Shown here: in pieces, positions 7,672 through 13,689 of the stretch
How the letters are laid out: every line of letters starts with the position of its first letter
How positions within the stretch are numbered: position 1 is the stretch's first letter
Source of the DNA: an uncultured Chlorobiota bacterium
GTDB lineage: Bacteria > Bacteroidota > Kapaibacteriia > OLB7
DNA length: 17,471 nt
Direction: 5' to 3'
Assembly (NCBI GenBank): GCA_946481475.1
Contig: CAMLOB010000012.1
Span: 1-17,471 of the forward strand
Made by a program: the position numbers and the translations under genes
Notes under the pieces: generated by a model
Database searches by the model: none
The model's input: the letters and a program-made list of their open reading frames with translations, nothing else
What the model was told of the DNA's origin: nothing

Positions 7672-7786
7672 GCAAGTTCGGTTTGCCTGAACTGTTCTTT
7701 TCGGAATCCATCCTCTGTCTTCTTATTTTCAACGCAACTATTGCTCAATCACAATTGCACAATCACATAACCGAGGGAGAGAACAC

Positions 7787-8263
7787 ATGGCTTCCATGAG
7801 AGATTATCATGAGGAATCGAACGCGGCAAGTTCGTCATACGGAAAAGGGATGGTGCTCGGTCTGCTGACCGGCGGCGCGCTCGGGGCGGCTCTGGCCCTG
7901 CTCTTTGCCCCGAAGTCGGGACGCGAGCTTCGCGGAGACATTGCCGACCTGACAAACACGTACGTCGACAAGACGGGAGACATCGTCAACAACGCATCGG
8001 AGAAGGCGCGGCAGATCGTCAACGACGGGCGGCAGCGGGCCGAGCACATCGTTGAGGACGCCCGGCAGAAGGCATCAACGCTGCTGAACGATGCCGAGAA
8101 GATCGTTAACGAAGCGAAGGCAAAGGCCCAGTCGGCCACCGGGAAGGCGTCTACGGAAGTGAAGGAACAGGCCGAGAAACTGGCCGACGCGACGCGGGCC
8201 GGAATGCAGGCCTTCAAGGAAGGCTTGAAGAATGATCAGAAGCCGCCGATCGCCGGGGCCTGA
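7787..8263 (+). CDS. YtxH-domain protein with 11-residue helical repeats
   Basis: A 158-residue protein. Residues 21-48 carry the YtxH signature: a Gly/Ala-rich membrane segment GLLTGGALGAALALLFAP directly followed by KSGRELR. The rest is a long charged helix. At about residues 66-109 it repeats every 11 residues with the pattern (I/L)(V/L)NDxxxKAx: QIVNDGRQRAE, HIVEDARQKAS, TLLNDAEKIVN. Such hendecads form right-handed coiled coils or LEA-like helices. YtxH proteins are stress-linked in Bacillus, where ytxG (DUF948) and ytxH sit together. Here a DUF948 gene follows 52 bases downstream. GAGGGAGAG stands just before the ATG, so the start is well supported. The precise role is unknown. Confidence 0.9.
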   Translation: MASMRDYHEESNAASSSYGKGMVLGLLTGGALGAALALLFAPKSGRELRGDIADLTNTYVDKTGDIVNNASEKARQIVNDGRQRAEHIVEDARQKASTLLNDAEKIVNEAKAKAQSATGKASTEVKEQAEKLADATRAGMQAFKEGLKNDQKPPIAGA

Positions 8264-8315
8264 ACGGATTCGTTTCGCATCGGTTGTCCTACCCGTCATC
8301 AACGCAGGAATTTTT

Positions 8316-8774
8316 ATGGTTGACCTTCTCTATATCGCCGGAGCAATCGCACTGCTCGCCCTTGCCGGACTGTTCATCTATCTGATCTTCTTTATCAGGG
8401 AGACGAAAGGTCTGGTGGCCAACGTAAGCAACACGCTGATGAATCTGGCAAACCAGGTGGAGGCCCAGCTTCAGAACGTCGACGGCATCGTGAAGAACGT
8501 CGGCAAACTGACCGACGACCTGACCGAGGTGGTGGACGATGCGACAAGCATTATCCATGAGGGACGGAATGTCGTGGTAAGTCTGCTGGAGCTGGAACAG
8601 ACGCTGCAACGTTCGGTGCAGGAACCGATCATCGAGACGGTGTCGATTCTTTCGGCCCTCGGCAAGGGGATCAGAGCTTTCCGACTGCGGCTGTCCGACA
8701 GGATCCAGGCCCCGGAGGAGAGCAACGGCACCGGACCCCACTACCGGATTCCGCCGGAAGTGGAACGGGTCTGA
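8316..8774 (+). CDS. DUF948-like membrane-anchored protein (YtxG type)
   Basis: A 152-residue protein with one N-terminal membrane helix (LLYIAGAIALLALAGLFIYLIFF, about residues 4-26). A long amphipathic helical region follows, with LMNLANQVEAQLQNVDGIVKNVGKL and DDLTEVVDDATSIIHEG. This spacing of hydrophobic and polar residues is typical of DUF948 proteins such as Bacillus YtxG. The tail from about residue 130 is polar and likely disordered. The start was set at the ATG at 8316 because AGGAA lies 6 bases before it and the membrane helix begins right after; an upstream in-frame ATG would overlap the ytxH-like gene and add a non-membrane leader. It is probably co-transcribed with the YtxH gene and ended by the terminator at 8794-8832. 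Confidence 0.85.
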   Translation: MVDLLYIAGAIALLALAGLFIYLIFFIRETKGLVANVSNTLMNLANQVEAQLQNVDGIVKNVGKLTDDLTEVVDDATSIIHEGRNVVVSLLELEQTLQRSVQEPIIETVSILSALGKGIRAFRLRLSDRIQAPEESNGTGPHYRIPPEVERV

Positions 8775-8793
8775 ACGGCATCGGGACAGATTC

Positions 8794-8832
8794 AGGGGAG
8801 CATGAAGTATATTCGTGCTCCCCTTTTCTTTT
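8794..8832 (+). terminator. Rho-independent terminator of the YtxH-DUF948 pair
   Basis: AGGGGAGCA (8794-8802) pairs with TGCTCCCCT (8816-8824), a perfect 9-base-pair stem with a 13-base loop, followed by TTTTCTTTT. It begins 20 bases after the DUF948 stop codon and separates this pair from coaX. Confidence 0.88.
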
Positions 8833-8874
8833 GCACTCCCTGTTGTTTTGTCCATACCTCGTTATCGCAAAACC

Positions 8875-9600
8875 ATGCTCTATCTTGAAATCGGAAACAG
8901 CACCTGCAAGCTGGCGGAGAGAAAGCCGGATGGAACGTTCCGGACGGAACGGTTCGACGATTCCCCTTCTCTCCTTTCGGCAATACCGATCGGCGCGGAA
9001 CTCCTCCTGGCCCCGGTTGCCGAAGCGAAAGCGTCCGCTCTTCTGCCGCAACTTGCCGAACGGGGAACGATTCATCGGCTTGATCGAAGCGACTTTGCCG
9101 ACTTCGTTGCCGGAAGCTACGATACGCCGGAGACGCTCGGACTGGACCGCATTCTGCATCTCTACGCCCTTGAGACCGACGCCGTGGTTATCTCCTGCGG
9201 CACGGGGATCACCGTCGATGCGCTTCGCGATGGGAGGCCCTACTGGGGAGCGATTCTCTCCGGTTTCCGGACGGCATCCGAAGGACTGTCGGCCCACGCG
9301 CCGGCTCTTCCCGTTATTTCCTCTGAAGACCCGCCGCAACTTCCGGCACGGACGACGCAGGACTCCCTTGCAAACGGACTGATCACCGGAACAACTCTCG
9401 CCATTCAGGGTCTGGCCGATCTGCTTGCCGGGGCCATCGGTCTGGAGGATGCGGCACCGGCAATCATCACCGGAGGGGAGGCGGAAATTCTGGCCGGGCT
9501 CTGGCGAAGTCAGCGGAGCCTGGAGATCCGTCCGGACCTGCTCTTTGCGGGGATGGCGCGGAAAGGAGAATCGACCGGTTCGGAATCGTCGGCGAGATGA
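8875..9600 (+). CDS. coaX: Type III pantothenate kinase
   Basis: A 241-residue protein, the usual length for CoaX, which phosphorylates pantothenate in the first step of coenzyme A synthesis. The ASKHA-fold motifs are present in order: an N-terminal phosphate loop EIGNS (5-9), GLDR (89-92), the second phosphate loop VISCGTGITVDAL (105-117), and SGFRTASEGLSAHAPALP (129-146). Two residues differ from the common form. Motif 1 has Glu where most CoaX proteins have the metal-binding Asp, and the second loop has SCGTG where many have DxGTA. A Ser-Cys version also occurs in some beta-proteobacterial relatives, as far as I recall. The ATG at 8875 was chosen because the family begins only a few residues before motif 1. 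The terminator of the previous gene lies 43 bases upstream, so coaX needs its own promoter. Confidence 0.9.
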   Translation: MLYLEIGNSTCKLAERKPDGTFRTERFDDSPSLLSAIPIGAELLLAPVAEAKASALLPQLAERGTIHRLDRSDFADFVAGSYDTPETLGLDRILHLYALETDAVVISCGTGITVDALRDGRPYWGAILSGFRTASEGLSAHAPALPVISSEDPPQLPARTTQDSLANGLITGTTLAIQGLADLLAGAIGLEDAAPAIITGGEAEILAGLWRSQRSLEIRPDLLFAGMARKGESTGSESSAR

Positions 9601-9625
9601 GAACGGAAGAGCAGATTTTTATCTT

Positions 9626-9687
9626 CTCTTTCTTCGGTAGTGCCGATCGGGTTATGGTAAAATTCCTTCATCGACCGGAAGAAAGAG
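9626..9687 (+). other. Imperfect inverted repeat between coaX and bioY
   Basis: CTCTTTCTTCGG (9626-9637) is complementary to CCGGAAGAAAGAG (9675-9687), with one bulged base and a 37-base loop. No T run follows. A near-match promoter box TATATTTC lies just downstream at 9700-9707. It could be part of an RNA leader or chance. Confidence 0.35.
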
Positions 9688-9744
9688 TGGAAAGAAGGCT
9701 ATATTTCCGGCCGTTTTCATCAGAACATCATGCGAAGAAGAACT

Positions 9745-10338
9745 ATGTCAGACCATTTGAAAGCCGACTCCACATCCCCCCATCTGCTCATCGAATCGAT
9801 TCTGCCGAAGGCCGGTCTTCTCCGCGAGACGGTGGCGATTCTGCTTGGAAGCTGGATTGTGGCGGCCTGTGCGCAGATCGAACTTCCGATGTGGCCCGTT
9901 CCGATCACCGCCCAGACGTTCGGGGTGGTTGTCGTCGGCGCGATGCTGGGGAGCAAACGGGGGGGACTTGCCATGGTCGCCTATCTTCTGCAGGGGAGTC
10001 TGGGGCTGCCGGTCTTTGCCGGAGGATCGTTCGGCATTGCAAAGCTGCTGGGACCGACCGGAGGATACCTTCTCGGATTTATCGCCGCCGCCTGGATCGT
10101 CGGTTTTCTGGTTGAGCGGGGGTGGGGAAGTTCGTTGCCGAAGCTCTCGGCTGCGATGACCGTCGGCACGCTTCTGATCTTTCTCTGCGGTCTTTCGGTT
10201 CTGGCATTCTATGTTCCGACGGAAGGACTTCTCGCGGCCGGACTGATCCCCTTCCTTCCCGGAGCGGCGATCAAGATCGCGGCCGGAGCCCTGACGGTAA
10301 GGGGAGCAACCCGACTCTCAACGGATCGAAGGGACTGA
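9745..10338 (+). CDS. bioY: Biotin transporter BioY
   Basis: A 197-residue membrane protein. BioY is the substrate-binding S component of the ECF-type biotin uptake system and can sometimes work alone. It has about six hydrophobic segments and the strongest family signature in the loop after the first one: ELPMWPVPITAQTFGVVVVG, then AMLGSKRGG, LLQGSLGLPVFAGG and GPTGGYLLGF. No bioM or bioN partner is seen in this window, so it either works alone or uses a shared energising module elsewhere. An alternative ATG at 9730 would add five basic residues (MRRRT). The 9745 start is preferred because AAGAAGAAC precedes it and a near-match promoter box at 9700-9707 would leave only about 15 bases of leader for the longer version. 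Confidence 0.92.
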   Translation: MSDHLKADSTSPHLLIESILPKAGLLRETVAILLGSWIVAACAQIELPMWPVPITAQTFGVVVVGAMLGSKRGGLAMVAYLLQGSLGLPVFAGGSFGIAKLLGPTGGYLLGFIAAAWIVGFLVERGWGSSLPKLSAAMTVGTLLIFLCGLSVLAFYVPTEGLLAAGLIPFLPGAAIKIAAGALTVRGATRLSTDRRD

Positions 10339-10465
10339 TCCGCGCAAATCCGTCTCATCCGTTTTATCCGTGTACCATTTGTCCGAAAATCGCTTCTCAC
10401 TCCCGACGCACCCAATCTGCCGAACACTCACTGCTCACGGCTGAAAGCTGACTGCTCACGGCTCA
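10338..10465. repeat. Short-period repeats filling the bioY-ispH gap
   Basis: ATCCG recurs at 10338, 10348, 10357 and 10366, a 9-10-base period. From about 10422 the sequence has a 7-base rhythm, with ACTGCTCACGGCT at 10430-10442 and again at 10451-10463, exactly three units of seven later. The array runs into the stop codon of ispH. No terminator is visible between these convergent genes. Confidence 0.7.
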
Positions 10466-11719
10466 TCCCCCCTGCAAACCGACCACCCCGGCATCCCGAT
10501 ACGGCTCGAGAACCTCTTCAAGACTCCGGGTTCCCTCGAACAACTCCAGCACGCGAAGCAACACCCGGTCGACCAGGGCATCCGGACAGGAGGCTCCGCT
10601 TGTCAGAAGGATCTCCAGCGGTCGCTTCTCCGGCAGCCAGTTTTCGGATTCGACCACCGTATGTGTGTGGAGATCGAAATGGCGGACGGTCCCCTGCGAA
10701 AGGATCTCCTCCGGTCCCTTGATGAACCAGGTCGGCATCATCTTCTCGCAAAGCTCCACCAGGTGAGAGGTGTTGGAACTGTTGTATCCGCCGACAACGA
10801 TCCCGATATCCCCTCCCGACTTCACCAGTTCGATCGTTGCCGTCTGGTTCTCGTTGGTGGCATAGCAGAGCGTGTCGCGCGTGTCGGCGAAATGCTGTGT
10901 GATGTTCTCCTCTCCGTAACGTTCGGCCACGGCACGACGAAGCCGGTCGGCGATCGCCTGGGTCTCGGTGGCGAGCATCGTCGTCTGGTTGACGACGCCG
11001 ATCCGCTGCAGGTCACGCTCCGGACGGAATCCTTCGCTCGCCTGATCGCGGAACCACTCTTCAAACTTCTCCTGCGGATGTTCTCCGGTGATGATTCCGG
11101 CAAGTCGTTCGGTCTCCTCCATATCCCGGACCACCACCGTCGGGGCTGAACGACTGCTGTGGGAGACGGTGGCGCGGGTCTCCTCGTGGCGGGGTTTGCC
11201 GTGGACGACGACCGAGTAGCCCCCCTCGCCGATCTTTTCGCTCCGGTTCCAGACTTTCTGGACAAAGGGACAGGTGGTGTCGAAGCTGTAGGGATCAATC
11301 CCCCGCCCCTCCAGCATCTCCTGGATTTCCAGCGTGGTGCCGAATGCCGGCACGATCACGATATCATCCGGAGTCAGATCGTCCCAGCCGACCAGTTGTT
11401 CTCCCCCCGTGGTCATGATGAACCGGACCCCCATGCCGAGGAGATCTTCGTTGACCGTCGGGTTGTGGATCATTTCAGAGAGGAGGAAGACCCGTTTATC
11501 GGGATGTTCGGCAACGGTACGGTAGGCGATTTCGATGGCATTCTCCACGCCGTAGCAGAAACCGAAATGCCGTGGAATGTGAAAGCGGACCGGACCGAAG
11601 TCCAGGAGAGCGGGAGAGAAATCACGACGGCGCGGATCGGAAGCTCCACGCCCCCGCTTCACCGCGCCGAGAATGTTTGATTGATAGTAGTCCGGAACGT
11701 CGAATGTGCGTCGTGCCAT
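10463..11719 (-). CDS. ispH: 4-hydroxy-3-methylbut-2-enyl diphosphate reductase, plant/cyanobacterial-type
   Basis: A 418-residue protein, about 100 residues longer than the Escherichia coli enzyme. IspH (LytB) makes isopentenyl and dimethylallyl diphosphate in the last step of the MEP pathway and carries an iron-sulfur cluster. The three cluster ligands are visible as Cys55 (HFGFCYGVE), Cys150 (FDTTCPFV) and Cys285 (DTLCYATNENQ). Substrate residues include His85 (MIHNPTVNEDL), HGKPRHEET (173-181) and GYNSSNTSHL (311-320). PAFGTT replaces the AHG motif of E. coli, as in cyanobacterial and plant enzymes. An inserted segment follows about residue 210. The ATG at 11719 is favoured over an upstream one because MARRTFDVPDYYQSN looks native. 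It lies downstream of the KTSC gene on the same strand, with a hairpin between. Confidence 0.95.
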   Translation of the reverse strand: MARRTFDVPDYYQSNILGAVKRGRGASDPRRRDFSPALLDFGPVRFHIPRHFGFCYGVENAIEIAYRTVAEHPDKRVFLLSEMIHNPTVNEDLLGMGVRFIMTTGGEQLVGWDDLTPDDIVIVPAFGTTLEIQEMLEGRGIDPYSFDTTCPFVQKVWNRSEKIGEGGYSVVVHGKPRHEETRATVSHSSRSAPTVVVRDMEETERLAGIITGEHPQEKFEEWFRDQASEGFRPERDLQRIGVVNQTTMLATETQAIADRLRRAVAERYGEENITQHFADTRDTLCYATNENQTATIELVKSGGDIGIVVGGYNSSNTSHLVELCEKMMPTWFIKGPEEILSQGTVRHFDLHTHTVVESENWLPEKRPLEILLTSGASCPDALVDRVLLRVLELFEGTRSLEEVLEPYRDAGVVGLQGG

Positions 11720-11791
11720 AGGAACAATGCGCTGGTCAATGGTCGGTCTGCAAGATACCACCCTCCGACGCCCGATGAGGTTGCATCGTGT

Positions 11792-11830
11792 GAGGGGAGT
11801 GGGAGATTCCGGACGGAATTCCCACCCCTC
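11792..11830 (-). other. Interrupted hairpin between the KTSC gene and ispH
   Basis: On the minus strand GAGGGG-TGGGA-ATTCCG pairs with CGGAAT-C-TCCCA-CT-CCCCTC around a 2-base loop. Seventeen base pairs form, with two small bulges. No T run follows, so it is not a typical terminator. It may mark the 3' end of the KTSC transcript, stabilise RNA, or be part of the ispH leader. Confidence 0.5.
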
Positions 11831-11839
11831 TTCACAGCT

Positions 11840-12127
11840 TCAGTGAATCCGCTCCATCGGATGCTCCTCTCCACCTTCCTTCCCTTTCGGTCGTTTCCGG
11901 CGACCGACTTTCGGACGGCTGATGCGGTGCATCATGTAGGAACCCCGAATGTGATCCTGAAAGAAGCGACCTTTTGAAGGGGAGGCGAGGAATTGACGGA
12001 CCACCTGCGGAGGGACGTGGGCATATCGATAGATACCCCCGGCCTTGAAGACCACTTCCAGAAGCAGATGTTCCGGATCATATCCGATAGCGTGAATCGC
12101 GGTTGAACGAACAGTCATCAGTTTCAT
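11840..12127 (-). CDS. KTSC-domain protein
   Basis: A 95-residue protein. Residues about 6-70 match the small KTSC domain: STAIHAIGYDPE, a strand pair LLLEVVFKAGGIYRYAHVP, then ASPSKGRFFQDHIRGSY. The domain is found alone or attached to nucleases and other DNA/RNA enzymes; its function is unknown. The C-terminal 25 residues are a basic tail (KVGRRKRPKGKEGG) that could bind nucleic acid. The start at 12127 is supported by AGGAGA 8 bases upstream and by a TATATTTG promoter box at 12177-12184. The gene is divergent from the hisC-like gene and lies upstream of ispH on the same strand, 120 bases away. Confidence 0.87.
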   Translation of the reverse strand: MKLMTVRSTAIHAIGYDPEHLLLEVVFKAGGIYRYAHVPPQVVRQFLASPSKGRFFQDHIRGSYMMHRISRPKVGRRKRPKGKEGGEEHPMERIH

Positions 12128-12176
12128 CGTTTTTCTCCTTCCTTTGCATCGTACGGACTGTCGACAATATGGTTGA

Positions 12177-12184
12177 CAAATATA
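12177..12184 (-). promoter_or_regulatory. Candidate Bacteroidota-type -7 box (TATATTTG) for the KTSC gene
   Basis: An exact TAnnTTTG match on the minus strand, ending 49 bases before the KTSC ATG. A TTTTG lies upstream with a 24-base spacer, somewhat longer than usual. Confidence 0.45.
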
Positions 12185-12314
12185 CCGAATCAAGACGTTT
12201 TTGTAAACCAAAATATGATTGGTGAAGGCGACAATGCGTATCTGGTTCCGGGAAGAAAAGTCGAAACTTTCCGTTTCCTCCGACCGATACCGGGGAGATT
12301 CTTCACGCGTTTAC

Positions 12315-12322
12315 TATTTTTG
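12315..12322 (+). promoter_or_regulatory. Candidate Bacteroidota-type -7 box (TATTTTTG) for the hisC-like gene
   Basis: An exact TAnnTTTG match ending 51 bases before the ATG at 12374. No -33 TTG is seen at a normal distance. Confidence 0.35.
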
Positions 12323-12373
12323 TCTCCTTACTGCAAAAAAGGCACGACGCACCTGTTTTTGAATAGAATCCAC

Positions 12374-13471
12374 ATGATTACCGTTCCATCACACATCGCA
12401 TCCTTACGGCCCTATCAACCCGGCAGGCCGGTCGAGGAGGTCGAGCGTGAACTTGGCATCCATAACGTGATAAAACTGGCATCGAACGAGAACCCGTTCG
12501 GGGCCTCTCCCCGGGCGATCGACGCGATTCGTCGCTCACTCGGAAATCTTGAACAATATCCCGACGCCGGTGTCGGGCTGCGCCACGTGCTGGCGAACCG
12601 GCATGTCATCAAGGCCGACAACGTGATCTGCGGCTCCGGGTCGGAATCGGTGATCGCCACGGCACTCCGTACGTTCCTTGCCCCTGAAGACGAGATGATC
12701 ACGAGTGCCGGAACATTTGTAGGGTTTCAGGTGCTGGCCCATATCGCAGGGGTCAAGACCCACTATCTCCCGATGCGGAACTACACGTATGATCTGGACG
12801 CGATGGCCTCGCAGATCAACGAACGAACCAAGATCATCTACATCGCCAACCCGAACAACCCGACCGGTACAGTCGTCACGACGAACGAACTGGAGCGGTT
12901 TATCGAGAAGGTTCCGGAGACTGTTCTGGTGATTCTGGACGAGGCGTACTTCGAGTACGCCTGCGAGTATCCGGACTATCCGGATTCGATGCGGTGGCGG
13001 TGGGACAATGTGCTGACCTGCCGGACGTTCTCCAAGGCCCACGGACTGGCCGGCATCCGGATCGGGTACGGGATGGCCCACTCGGAGATAATCGCCGCCA
13101 TGATGAAGACGAAGCTCCCCTTCGAGCCGAGCACACCGGCAACCGCAGCCGGAATTGCGGCGATGGAGGATGAAGAATTCATCAAAAAGACCGTGGAGCA
13201 GAATCGGGAAGGTCTGCGGTATTTCCACAACGAGTTCGAGCGGCTTGAACTGGACTTCGTTCCGTCGCTGGCAAATTTTGTGATGATCGACTTCGGCCTG
13301 CAGGAGACGGCCGGACGTATCTTCGACGGTATGCTCCGCCGCGGCGTCATCACCCGTCCGTTGGCCGGATTCGGCTTTCCCCACTGCCTCCGCATCTCCA
13401 CCGGCACGGCCGAACAGAACAAGCGGTGTGTGGAGACGTTGGAGGAGGTACTGGCCGAAGAGAAGGTGTAA
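12374..13471 (+). CDS. hisC: Histidinol-phosphate aminotransferase family (HisC-like)
   Basis: A 365-residue fold-type I aminotransferase using pyridoxal phosphate. Family motifs are LASNENPFG (35-43), IANPNNPTGT (about 157-166), LDEAYFEYA with Asp189 and Tyr192, and RTFSKAHGLAGIRIGYG with the cofactor lysine at Lys221. HisC makes histidinol phosphate in histidine synthesis, and many members also transaminate tyrosine and phenylalanine. No other histidine genes are near, while the gene for 4-hydroxyphenylpyruvate dioxygenase follows 218 bases later on the same strand. An aromatic aminotransferase role is therefore a real alternative. The ATG at 12374 gives the normal family N-terminus (MITVPSHIASLRPYQPG); the open frame further upstream is AT-rich leader. 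Confidence 0.88.
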   Translation: MITVPSHIASLRPYQPGRPVEEVERELGIHNVIKLASNENPFGASPRAIDAIRRSLGNLEQYPDAGVGLRHVLANRHVIKADNVICGSGSESVIATALRTFLAPEDEMITSAGTFVGFQVLAHIAGVKTHYLPMRNYTYDLDAMASQINERTKIIYIANPNNPTGTVVTTNELERFIEKVPETVLVILDEAYFEYACEYPDYPDSMRWRWDNVLTCRTFSKAHGLAGIRIGYGMAHSEIIAAMMKTKLPFEPSTPATAAGIAAMEDEEFIKKTVEQNREGLRYFHNEFERLELDFVPSLANFVMIDFGLQETAGRIFDGMLRRGVITRPLAGFGFPHCLRISTGTAEQNKRCVETLEEVLAEEKV

Positions 13472-13530
13472 GTGCGTTGTGAGTGAGAGAGTGTGGGGGT
13501 ATAGGAGTGGGGCATGTGCAACCAACCGTA

Positions 13531-13584
13531 GGGGGCAAAAACTTTTGCCCCTGTTGCAGGGTTACCCCTGCTGCAGGGTTCGCC
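13531..13584. repeat. Hairpin plus 17-base tandem repeat, REP-like element
   Basis: GGGGCAAA (13532-13539) and TTTGCCCC (13544-13551) form a perfect 8-base-pair stem. Directly after it CTGTTGCAGGGTTACCC (13551-13567) is followed by CTGCTGCAGGGTTCGCC (13568-13584), a tandem 17-base repeat with three differences. It lies 60 bases after the hisC stop codon. It resembles mobile or repetitive intergenic elements more than a terminator, as no T run follows. Confidence 0.6.
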
Positions 13585-13689
13585 ACAACCATCGGTCTTC
13601 CGCTGCAGCGCACCGGAAGCGGTCCGGACAGAAAATCGGGAATCAATCAACAGAGTATAATTTCATTTTGCATTCAGCGTGAGGTGTAC

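Noticed and set aside
7746..7767. CAATCACA twice, 14 bases apart, before the YtxH gene
   Set aside because: The repeats are short and AT-rich and match no operator I know, so chance is likely.
8808..8815. TATATTCG near-match promoter box before coaX
   Set aside because: It is the loop of the terminator hairpin at 8794-8832, so its similarity is probably chance.
13656..13661. TATAAT as a -10 box of the dioxygenase gene
   Set aside because: No -35 element lies 16-18 bases upstream, and other genes here use a different box, so it is only mentioned in the gene entry.
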